A stretch of DNA of 64,000 nt from Streptomyces sp. NBC_00670 (GTDB taxonomy: Bacteria > Actinomycetota > Actinomycetes > Streptomycetales > Streptomycetaceae). Below, in pieces: positions 57,334 through 64,000 of this stretch; position 1 is the first letter of the stretch, and each line of letters begins with the position of its first letter. The stretch is from NCBI RefSeq assembly GCF_036226765.1, contig NZ_CP109017.1:7193001-7257000 (forward strand). The letters run 5' to 3'. The notes under the pieces are model-generated. The model had not been told where the DNA came from. It ran no database searches and saw only the letters and a program-made list of their open reading frames with translations. A program made the position numbers and the translations under genes.

Positions 57334-59274
57334 TCAGAGATTGTCGGCCGCCGTCAGCGCCTCCAGGGCGCTCGCCTGCGTGCGCCAGTCCCTGCTGTTC
57401 GGGGTGCTGCCCGACCAGCGCTGGCCCAGACGGTTGAGGGCGTCGCGGTCGGACGTCCAGACCGTGTCGGCCTGCTTCTTGAGGTAGCCGCGGTAGGCGG
57501 ACGAGCCCGTGGCGTCGGCGAGGTCGGCGAGGTGCCGGACGAAGACGCCCTTGAACTGCTTCTGGTTGTCGTCGCAGGTGCTGGTACCGGTGTCGCAGGA
57601 CTCGGTCAGGACGCCGTCGCGGGTCAGTGACGAGGACGACAGGGCCGCGTCGGCCAGCCGCTCGGCCGTACTCAGATAGCGGTCGTTCCCGGTCGACCGC
57701 CACAGTTGCGTGAACGCTCCGATGGCCAGGCCCTGGTTGTAACTCCACACCGTCTGGCCGTTGTTGGCGCAGCCGTTGGTGAGACCGTCGTTGACGAGCC
57801 CCGAGGAGTTGATCAGACCGCTGTTCAGGTACCAGTCCGCCGCCGTGGTCGCCCGGGCGCCCCACGTCGTGTCGCCGGCCAGTCGCTGGTGCAGTGAGGT
57901 GGTGAGCCACAGGTAGAGCCCGTTGGTCACCGCGTTCTTGTACGTGCGCTCACGGTTCCACCAGACGCCGCCGCCGCACGTGCCGGTGTCCCAGAAGGTG
58001 TGGATGTACGAGGTGATCGTCACCGCCTCGTCCAGGTAGCGCTGTTCGTGGGTGTAGTCGTAGGCGTCCAGCCAGGCGATCGCCCACCATGCGGCGTCGT
58101 CGACGGCGCGGCTGATGAAGTGGCCCTCGATCGGATCGGAACTGCGGCCGCCGGCGGGGAAGACGCCCCGGTTCTGCTCGAAGGTGCGGGCGACGGCCCA
58201 GTCGTAGTCGTGCGTCCCGGTCCGCTTCGCGAAGTCGACGAGCGCGGTGAGCGTGGCCGCCGAGTTCCACCAACTGCTGCGCCACCAGCCCTCGTTCGTC
58301 TGGTACGACGCCATCAGCGCGTCGGCCGCCGCACGGGCCCTGGTCGGTGCGGGGCGGGCCCACGCCGTGCAACTGCCCTCCTGGTGCCCGGCCTCGCGGC
58401 CACAGGCGCGGACCGCGCCGCCGTACAGCAGACCGCGTGGATCCCGGGTGGCGAACATGGCCGTACGGGTCGACGTGGCGCCGGAGGCCACACTCGTGCG
58501 GCCCAGGGAGGAACCCTCGGACCAGGTGGCGCCCTCGTCCCAGGAACGGTCGAGCCAGATCTCGTCGCCCTGGCCGCCGTTCTCGATGACGCCCCAGGCC
58601 ATCGCGTCCCGCTGGTCCACGTGGAGGCTGATGGTGCGTCCGAAGAGTGTGGTGGACGGCACCGGACGCTCGTCGCCCGCCGCGGTGGCGGGGTTCGCGC
58701 CGTCGCAGTGGGTGCCGTCGCACACCGTGGGGTACACCCAGTCGGTGCAGCCGGCCCCGGCCGCGTCACCGCAGGCGCGGATCCAGCCCCGGCGGTGCCC
58801 CACCGGGTCGGTGAGGTTGTACATGAGGGTGCGCGTGCCGGTCCAGGTGCCGGGGATGCTCGCCCTGCCCAGCAGCCCCTCCCAGGTGGCGCCCCGGTCC
58901 CAGGAGCGGTCCAGCCAGACGGCGTCGCCCGGTGTGCCGTTGTCGATGCTCGCCCACGCCATGTCGTCCGGGTCGGAGACGTGCAGCCGCAGCACCCGTC
59001 CGTTGATCGTGCGGTCGGCGACCGGGAAGGTCTCCTTCCGCGCGCGAGAGGGGTCCAACGTGTCGCACGCCAGCGCGCAGACCTGGCCCGTCGCCGCCCG
59101 GGAGGGCGTGGGCAGGGCGACGACGCCGGCCAGGGCCCCGGTGAGCATCAGCAGGAGGGAGAGAAGGAGGGGAAGGGGTCGTGCCGTGCCTCCGGACAAC
59201 GTTGTCGTCCGGCGCGGGTACGTCGCGACACCGCTCGTGAAGCCGCACGTGAAGTCGTTCATGTCGCCGCTCAT
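57334..59274 (-). CDS. Secreted GH76-type alpha-1,6-mannanase with N-terminal repeat modules
   Basis: A 646-aa exported protein. A signal peptide (to about residue 62, PSRA) is followed by two modules of about 110 residues (FPVADRTINGRVLRLHVS and VPSTTLFGRTISLHVD, each with GDxxWLDRSWDxGATW). A GH76 (alpha/alpha)6 domain covers about 300-645. The paired catalytic Asp are in SRAVDDAAWWAIAW (about 391). It should cut alpha-1,6-mannan of fungal or mycobacterial type. The ATG 59274 start overlaps the stop of the second GH76 gene (ATGA), so it is translated by coupling. It is the second gene of the operon. Confidence 0.9.
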   Translation of the reverse strand: MSGDMNDFTCGFTSGVATYPRRTTTLSGGTARPLPLLLSLLLMLTGALAGVVALPTPSRAATGQVCALACDTLDPSRARKETFPVADRTINGRVLRLHVSDPDDMAWASIDNGTPGDAVWLDRSWDRGATWEGLLGRASIPGTWTGTRTLMYNLTDPVGHRRGWIRACGDAAGAGCTDWVYPTVCDGTHCDGANPATAAGDERPVPSTTLFGRTISLHVDQRDAMAWGVIENGGQGDEIWLDRSWDEGATWSEGSSLGRTSVASGATSTRTAMFATRDPRGLLYGGAVRACGREAGHQEGSCTAWARPAPTRARAAADALMASYQTNEGWWRSSWWNSAATLTALVDFAKRTGTHDYDWAVARTFEQNRGVFPAGGRSSDPIEGHFISRAVDDAAWWAIAWLDAYDYTHEQRYLDEAVTITSYIHTFWDTGTCGGGVWWNRERTYKNAVTNGLYLWLTTSLHQRLAGDTTWGARATTAADWYLNSGLINSSGLVNDGLTNGCANNGQTVWSYNQGLAIGAFTQLWRSTGNDRYLSTAERLADAALSSSSLTRDGVLTESCDTGTSTCDDNQKQFKGVFVRHLADLADATGSSAYRGYLKKQADTVWTSDRDALNRLGQRWSGSTPNSRDWRTQASALEALTAADNL

Positions 59275-60752
59275 GACGCCGCGTTGAGCAGGTCGAGGGC
59301 GCTCTGCTGGCGTGCGGCGTCCACCGTGTCCAGCGGGCCCGACCAGCGCAGCCCGTACTGGTCGAGGGCGTTGCGGTCGGCGGCGTGGGCGCGGTCCGCC
59401 TGACGGCGCAGATAGGACGTGTACGGGTGGTCGGAGAGCACGGAGTTGAGCCGGGCCAGGCCGCGTACGTCCGCGCCCTTGAAGGACGGGCCGTCGCCGC
59501 CGCAGTCGCCGCTCTCGCACGGGTCGCGCAGGATGCCGTCACCCGTGTGCAGCGAGGACGTGGTGGTCGCCGCGTCGGCGATCCGACGGGCGGCGGTCAG
59601 GGTCCCGGAGTCGCCGGTGGCCTTGTAGAGCTCGGCCAGTGCGCCGAGCAGGACGCCCTGGTTGTACGACCAGACGGTGTCGCCGTTGTTGCGGCAGGTG
59701 GAGAGGTTGACGCCGTCGTTGACCAGCTGCGAGCCGTTGATCATGCCGGTCCCCTGGAACCAGCTCCACCCGGACGTGGCGCGGGACAGGTACGTCGTGT
59801 CGCCGGACACGCGGTTGTGCAGGGCCGCGTTGAGCTGGATGTACAGGGAGTTGGCGATGGCGTTCTTGTAGGTGCGCGCGGTGCTCCACCACACCCCGCC
59901 GCCGCAGGTGCCGTCCCAGTAGGCGGCCATGTGGTCGGCGTCGGCCCGGGCGGTGTTCAGATACCGGCTGTCGCCCGTGAGATCGTACGCGGCGACCCAG
60001 GCCAGACCCCACCAGCCGGTGTCGTCGATGTAGTCGTTGCGGAACTGTCCGCCCTGCGCGCCTATGTTCTGGTCGTAGGTGCGGGCGATCGCGTAGCGGT
60101 AACTGCCCATGCCCGTCACGCGGATGTTGTCGATGACGGCGGTCAGGGCGTTGGCCGAGTTCCACCAGCCGGTGGTGTCGAACAGGCCGGTGCCGTAGTT
60201 GTACAGGCTCATCAGACCGGTGGCCGCGGCGGTGCGCCGCTCGCCGGCGTTCCAGGTGGTGCGGGCCCAGGCGGTGCAGGCGATCTCGCCGCGGTCCCCG
60301 GCCTTGCCGCAGGCACGCAGCGCGCCGACGCCGTGGTTGTTCCAGTCGTCGACGTTGTACATCAGGGTGCGCCACCCGCGTTGTCCGGCGGGCACGGTGG
60401 TGTCGCCGAGTCTGCTGCCGGAGTTCCAGGTGCGGCCGCCGTCGAGGGAGCGGTCGAGCCAGACCTCGTCGCCGGGGCTGCCGTTCTCCAGGGAGGCCCA
60501 GCCCATCGCGTCGCTGTCGTCGAAGTGCAGGACGAGGGAGCGGCCGTAGATGCTCGCGGTGACGGGCGCCCGGTCGCCGGGGGAGGAGGCGGGGTCGCGG
60601 GCGTCGCAGTAGGTGTTGCAGATGGTCGCCGTCGTGGCGGTGTCCGCGGCGGTGGCCGTGGTCGAGGTGAGGGGAGTGAGGGCGGCGCCGAGGACCATGG
60701 CGAGTGCCACGGCGGGCCGGCGCAGCGGGCCGCGTCTGGACATGGGGGTCAT
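59271..60752 (-). CDS. Secreted GH76-type alpha-1,6-mannanase
   Basis: A 493-aa exported enzyme. The signal peptide (1-36) is followed by one module (VTASIYGRSLVLHFDDSDAMGW, then GDEVWLDRSLDGGRTW) of the type present twice in the next gene, and a GH76 domain (about 150-490). The catalytic Asp pair is in NDYIDDTGWWGLAW (about 242). It is the promoter-proximal gene; ATG 60752 has GGGAGG five bases upstream. It acts outside the cell on alpha-1,6-mannan; differing module number suggests the two enzymes attack different parts of the polymer. Confidence 0.9.
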   Translation of the reverse strand: MTPMSRRGPLRRPAVALAMVLGAALTPLTSTTATAADTATTATICNTYCDARDPASSPGDRAPVTASIYGRSLVLHFDDSDAMGWASLENGSPGDEVWLDRSLDGGRTWNSGSRLGDTTVPAGQRGWRTLMYNVDDWNNHGVGALRACGKAGDRGEIACTAWARTTWNAGERRTAAATGLMSLYNYGTGLFDTTGWWNSANALTAVIDNIRVTGMGSYRYAIARTYDQNIGAQGGQFRNDYIDDTGWWGLAWVAAYDLTGDSRYLNTARADADHMAAYWDGTCGGGVWWSTARTYKNAIANSLYIQLNAALHNRVSGDTTYLSRATSGWSWFQGTGMINGSQLVNDGVNLSTCRNNGDTVWSYNQGVLLGALAELYKATGDSGTLTAARRIADAATTTSSLHTGDGILRDPCESGDCGGDGPSFKGADVRGLARLNSVLSDHPYTSYLRRQADRAHAADRNALDQYGLRWSGPLDTVDAARQQSALDLLNAAS

Positions 60753-60875
60753 GGGACCTCCCTGCTCGGTGGGGGGACCCCGGTCCCGGCCGTCGAGGCG
60801 TGCGCCGTGCGGTCGCGTGCCGCGACGGTGGTGCCGGGGGAGGTGGGGTGAGAGCGGAGTGGAGGTGAAAGGGGG

Positions 60876-60961
60876 GAGAGCGCTTTCAGGAAGGCGTCCT
60901 GGGGGGACGCCCGGCACAGAGAGCGCTCTCAGACGGTAATGCTGAGCAGGGAGGGCGTCAA
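60876..60961 (-). promoter_or_regulatory. GH76 operon promoter with two LacI-type palindromes
   Basis: On the minus strand TTGACG (60961-60956) and TACCGT (60938-60933) have a 17-base spacer. GAGAGCGCTCTC (60919-60930, perfect) starts just after the -10, and GAGAGCGCTTTC (60876-60887) lies 43 bp further, about four helical turns. The CG centre is typical of LacI-family operators such as CebR sites. No LacI gene is in the window. Confidence 0.75.
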
Positions 60962-61132
60962 CGGGGCGTGGCGGGGGCGCAGTTGGGCCCCGCCGGGGGA
61001 GGCGGGGTTGGGCCCCCGTCGGCGGAGGCGGAGTGGGGCCGCCGGTGGAGGCGGGGTTGCGCCTCCGCCGAGGGACCGGCGGGGCGCACTCGGGGGGCGG
61101 CTCTCCACCATCGCAGGCGTACGGCGGCCGGA
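60962..61132. other. G-rich spacer without a gene
   Basis: About 170 bp between the GH76 promoter and the TetR stop, with purine-rich tandem-like segments (ggcggggttg, ggcggagtgg). No feature can be supported. Confidence 0.4.
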
Positions 61133-61708
61133 TCAGGCGTGGGTGCGCAGGCCGTCCAGGACCAGGTCCAGCAGACGCTCCGCCTGTGCGCGCTTGTCGG
61201 GGCTCGCCGAGGTGAGGGCGATGCCCTCCAGGGCGGTGCCCATGTCGTCCGGGCCGATGTCGGCGCGGATCGCCCCGGCGGCCACGCACGCGTCCATGAG
61301 GGTGCCGAGCGCGCCCCAGATCAACTCCCGGCTGTGGCCGTACGGGTTGCCGTTCCCCGACGCGGCGATGGCGCGCAGCGCGTCGATCACGCCGTACTTG
61401 ACCGTCACGTAGTCGAGGAAGAGACGGGTCCAGGCGTGCAGCGCCTCCAGGGGCGGTTTCTCGGTCAGCAGGGCGGGGGCCGCGTCGCAGAGCTGAGCCA
61501 CCTCGTTGCGGTAGACGGCCTCGACCAGCGCCTCCCGGGTCGGGAAGTTGCGGTACAGCGTGGCGCTGCCCACCCCCGCCTCCTTGGCGATGCGCTCCAG
61601 ATGGGCGTCGAGTCCCTCCGCCGCGAAGACGCGCACGGCCGCCGCGAGGATCTTCTCCCGGTTGCGCCGCGCGTCGGCGCGCAGTGGACGTGCCGCTTCC
61701 TCGGTCAT
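61133..61708 (-). CDS. TetR-family regulator (divergent from SDR gene)
   Basis: A 191-aa repressor. The helix-turn-helix is NREKILAAAVRVFAAEGLDAHLERIAKEAGVGSATLYRNFPTREALVEAVY, and the C-terminal half (LFLDYVTVKYGVIDALRAI) belongs to the same subfamily as the regulator at 54064-54684. ATG 61708 has AAGG upstream. It is divergent from an SDR gene; the gap has two copies of a 20-bp sequence in inverted order, each a near-palindrome, which should be its operators. Confidence 0.92.
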   Translation of the reverse strand: MTEEAARPLRADARRNREKILAAAVRVFAAEGLDAHLERIAKEAGVGSATLYRNFPTREALVEAVYRNEVAQLCDAAPALLTEKPPLEALHAWTRLFLDYVTVKYGVIDALRAIAASGNGNPYGHSRELIWGALGTLMDACVAAGAIRADIGPDDMGTALEGIALTSASPDKRAQAERLLDLVLDGLRTHA

Positions 61709-61745
61709 CTGCCTTCGTGGTCCCTTCCCGATGTCCCGGCTTGCT

Positions 61746-61797
61746 AAGTGGAGGCGTCCCCACTTAGCCTTCGAGAGAAGTGGGGACGCCTCCACTT
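61746..61797. promoter_or_regulatory. Perfect 20-bp inverted repeat between TetR and SDR genes
   Basis: AAGTGGAGGCGTCCCCACTT (61746-61765) recurs as its exact reverse complement at 61778-61797, with 12 bases between. Each copy is also an imperfect palindrome (AAGTGG/CCACTT). Two TetR operators are the simplest reading. Confidence 0.8.
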
Positions 61798-61844
61798 CCA
61801 CTGTAGGCCAACGACTGGCCTGCGCCTCTACCGAAGGACGCATC

Positions 61845-62582
61845 ATGTCGGGAATCAAGGGCAAGGTCATCGCGCTCACGGGCGCCAGCAGCGGTATCGG
61901 GGAGGCGACGGCGGTCCATCTCGCCGCGCGGGGCGCCCGGCTGGTGCTGGGCGCGCGGCGCGAGGACCGGCTGGACGCGGTGGTGGACCGGATCACGGCG
62001 CAGGGCGGCGAGGCGGTCGGCATCGTCGTCGACGTGACACGCCGCGCGGACCTCGTGCGCCTGACCGAAACGGCGGTCGACCGCTTCGGCCGGCTGGACG
62101 TCCTGGTCTCCAACGCGGGCACCATGGCGGTCTCACCGTTCGACGAGCTGCGCCAGGACGACTGGGACGCCATGGTCGCCACCCATGTCACGGGCCTGCT
62201 GAACGGCATCGGCGCGGCGCTGCCGGTCTTCCGCAGGCAGCGCTCGGGACAGTTCGTCACCGTGGCCTCCACCGCGGCCCATGTGGTGAAGGCACCCATG
62301 GGCGTCTACGCGGCGACGAAGACGGCGGTGAAGATCCTGAGCGAGGGGCTGCGCCAGGAGTCGGGGCCGGATCTGCGCGTCACCCTCGTCTCCCCGGGCT
62401 TCACGGACACCGAGGGCGTGGGAAAGACGGCGAGCCCCGAGGTCGCGGCGGCACTGGTGCGGCAGCGCGACGAGATCGCCATGCCGCCCTCGGCCGTCGC
62501 CTCGGCCATCGGGTACGCGATCGAGCAGCCGGCGGGCGTGGACATCGGGGAGATCGTCATCCGCTCGACCGCGCAGGCCTGA
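61845..62582 (+). CDS. Short-chain dehydrogenase/reductase
   Basis: A 245-aa classical SDR. TGASSGIG (12-19) binds the cofactor; NAG at 90-92 and the catalytic Ser 142, Tyr 155 and Lys 159 (MGVYAATKTAV) are intact. The GARREDRLD after the second strand favours NADP(H). ATG 61845 has GAAGGA upstream. Divergent control by the TetR gene suggests a ligand-induced detoxification or conversion role for a carbonyl compound. It converges with the amidohydrolase gene after 26 bp. Confidence 0.92.
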   Translation: MSGIKGKVIALTGASSGIGEATAVHLAARGARLVLGARREDRLDAVVDRITAQGGEAVGIVVDVTRRADLVRLTETAVDRFGRLDVLVSNAGTMAVSPFDELRQDDWDAMVATHVTGLLNGIGAALPVFRRQRSGQFVTVASTAAHVVKAPMGVYAATKTAVKILSEGLRQESGPDLRVTLVSPGFTDTEGVGKTASPEVAAALVRQRDEIAMPPSAVASAIGYAIEQPAGVDIGEIVIRSTAQA

Positions 62583-62608
62583 CGCCGGTCCCGCGCGGCC
62601 GGGCGGGC

Positions 62609-64000
62609 TCAGCCGCCGTGGGTGGAGCCGCTGCGGTAGTCCGTATACGTGTACGGGTTGTCGAGGATCTTCGTCTCCGGCACGTCCGGGTTCATGCCCT
62701 TCTGCCAGCCCTCCTCGCCCAGCGACTCGCGCAGATGCGCCACCGTGGCGTCGATCTCACGACGCGCGGCGGCGAGATCGACGCCCAGCAGTCGGTGCGC
62801 GTGCTTGACGACCCTGCCGTTCACCACGACCGTGTGCACATCGCCGCGCTGAGCCTGGAACGCCACATGGCCGTAGGGATTGAGCAGCGGGAACGAGACC
62901 GGTGAGTGGTCGTTCTTGATCAGGACGACATCGGCCTTCCTGCCCGGCTCCAGACTCCCCAGGTCGTCACGGCCGAGCGCGTGCGCGCCCCCGCGCGTGG
63001 CCCAGGAGACGACCTCCTCGGCGCGCAGCGCGGCGTGCGTGACGGTGTCGCCCTTCGCCTGCGCCTGGAGGTGCTCCCGGGAGCGGTCGGCGCCGAGCGT
63101 GGTCCGCATCGCGGAGAACAGGTCGCCGCTCCACCAGACGCTGGTGTCCATGGACAGCGACACCGGAATGCCGTGGGCGCGGATCGCCCAGGTGGGAGGG
63201 TAGCCCTGGCCCGCGCTCTGCTCGCTCTCCGTCGAGACGGAGACGGAGCCGCCGGTCGCGGCGATGCGGTGGTAGGAGTCCGCGGAGAGCGAGGCGGCGT
63301 GCACATAGACCGTCTCGGGGGTCATGAACCCGTGGTCGTACATGAGCCGGATGCTGTCGTCGCCGGTCGCGCCCCACACTCCGGCGTGCGTGGTCACCGG
63401 CACACCGAGCTCGCGGGCCACCTCGAAGGCCGGCTTCTCCGGGAAGGCGGGGTCGCCGGTCACGTCGAAGGCGAGCTGGAAGCCGAGCATGTCGTCCCCG
63501 GCGATACGGCGTGCGAAGGCGCGGAACTCCGGGGTGGCCGTCCACTCGGCGGGCGGCTGCTGGATGTTGCCGTAGGCGAGGACGGCCCGGCCGGGCACCG
63601 AGCGCAGGGCGTCGACGGCGGCGTCGGCGTGGTCGACGGTCTGCAGGCCGTGCGACCAGTCCACGACCGTGGTGACACCGGCGTCGATCGCCTCGATCGC
63701 GGCGAGCAGATTGCCGGCGTGCACGTCCTCGGGGCGGAAGAGCCTGCCGGACTCCAGGTAGTACCAGACGAAGTACTGGGTGAGCGTCCAGTCGGCGCCG
63801 TAGCCGCGCATCGCGGTCTGCCACATGTGGCGGTGGGTGTCGATCATGCCGGGCATGACGATGCCGTCCGTGGCGTCGATGACGGCGGTGCCCTCGGGAA
63901 CGTCGAGGCCGGGCCCGACGGCGGCGATCCGGTCGTCGACGATCAGCACGTCGGCGCCCGTGAGCACCCGGCGCGACGCGTCCATCGGCAGCACCGTCCC
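62609..64000 (-). CDS. Amidohydrolase-family metal-dependent hydrolase (5' end outside window)
   Basis: At least 463 codons of a cytoplasmic amidohydrolase; the frame is open at the window edge. VLPMDASRRVLTGADVLIVD resembles residues 8-30 of relatives, so only a few residues are missing, and GTG 63994 is probably internal. Metal-site residues are in MIDTHRHMWQT, TTHAGVWGATG, VYVHAAS and LSMDTSVWW. The C-terminus has EPGRKADVVLI, closing the beta-sandwich. The HRH in place of HTH/HVH places it near cytosine-deaminase/chlorohydrolase-like (TrzN/AtzB, SAH deaminase) enzymes. Substrate unknown. Confidence 0.88.
   Translation of the reverse strand, partial: GTVLPMDASRRVLTGADVLIVDDRIAAVGPGLDVPEGTAVIDATDGIVMPGMIDTHRHMWQTAMRGYGADWTLTQYFVWYYLESGRLFRPEDVHAGNLLAAIEAIDAGVTTVVDWSHGLQTVDHADAAVDALRSVPGRAVLAYGNIQQPPAEWTATPEFRAFARRIAGDDMLGFQLAFDVTGDPAFPEKPAFEVARELGVPVTTHAGVWGATGDDSIRLMYDHGFMTPETVYVHAASLSADSYHRIAATGGSVSVSTESEQSAGQGYPPTWAIRAHGIPVSLSMDTSVWWSGDLFSAMRTTLGADRSREHLQAQAKGDTVTHAALRAEEVVSWATRGGAHALGRDDLGSLEPGRKADVVLIKNDHSPVSFPLLNPYGHVAFQAQRGDVHTVVVNGRVVKHAHRLLGVDLAAARREIDATVAHLRESLGEEGWQKGMNPDVPETKILDNPYTYTDYRSGSTHGG

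Noticed and set aside
60962..61110. G-rich quasi-repeats that could suggest a repeat array or short protein repeats
   Set aside because: Copies are irregular in length and sequence, with no spacer pattern; not a CRISPR or a defined tandem repeat.
1..64000. Search by eye for tRNA, rRNA, CRISPR arrays, insertion sequences, integrases and phage genes
   Set aside because: No cloverleaf with CCA-type end, no repeat-spacer array, and no transposase or integrase motif was seen. A tRNA scan and profile search would be needed to exclude weak cases.

Overview
The window reads as chromosomal Streptomyces DNA: very high GC, dense G/C-ending codons, frequent GTG starts, several start codons with a -10 box directly in front (leaderless style), ECF sigma factors, PP2C/SpoIIE phosphatases, DUF4328 and many secreted glycoside hydrolases. 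The GH11 xylanase followed by a CE4 deacetylase matches the known xlnB-axeA pair of S. lividans. No rRNA, tRNA, CRISPR array, insertion sequence, integrase or replication origin was seen. About 55 genes are supported.

Layout. 0.2-2 kb: a KhtT/KhtU-like cation/proton antiporter pair. 2-4.4 kb: a DEAD-box RNA helicase behind a cold-shock protein gene whose leader can form a terminator-like hairpin. 4.5-12.8 kb: a PAS-GAF-PP2C phosphatase, an orphan rhamnose-type binding lipoprotein, two SGNH hydrolases, a hemerythrin protein, a DedA protein and a HAD phosphatase. 12.9-15.3 kb: xylanase and acetyl-xylan esterase behind a cluster of GAAAC/GTTTC sites. 15.4-23.1 kb: a five-domain phosphatase/kinase-like regulator, a cell-wall amidase, an ECF41 sigma factor with its AhpD partner, and a DUF305-like surface protein. 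23.1-25.2 kb: a secreted GH54 arabinofuranosidase.

25.3-31.2 kb: a tightly coupled five-gene operon (binding lipoprotein, two permeases, a benzoylformate-decarboxylase-like ThDP enzyme, ATPase) behind an SDR gene. This is the strongest candidate for an uncharacterised uptake and conversion pathway. 31.5-38.5 kb: a sugar locus with a GH4 glycosidase, a CUT1-type ABC importer, a GH114 polygalactosaminidase and a DeoR regulator. I infer uptake of galactosamine- or galactose-containing oligosaccharides. 38.5-44.6 kb: a DHA2 drug exporter with its TetR gene, a DUF4328 protein, a NarL-type two-component pair, and a serine hydrolase gene that appears fused by deletion to the kinase.

44.8-57.1 kb: GAPDH, a GlxA-type regulator, a large GH31 enzyme, a TetR/cupin/hydrolase/DHA2/TetR block, a bile-acid-symporter-family carrier, and an ECF sigma gene overlapping a membrane protein that looks like an L,D-transpeptidase without its cysteine. 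57.3-60.9 kb: two translationally coupled GH76 mannanases behind a good promoter with two LacI-type palindromes. 61.1-64 kb: a TetR/SDR divergent pair sharing a perfect inverted repeat, then an amidohydrolase cut by the window end.

The main theme is extracellular polysaccharide use (xylan, arabinan, mannan, alpha-glucan-type and galactosamine polymers), each enzyme set with its own local operators, mixed with ordinary stress and signalling genes.
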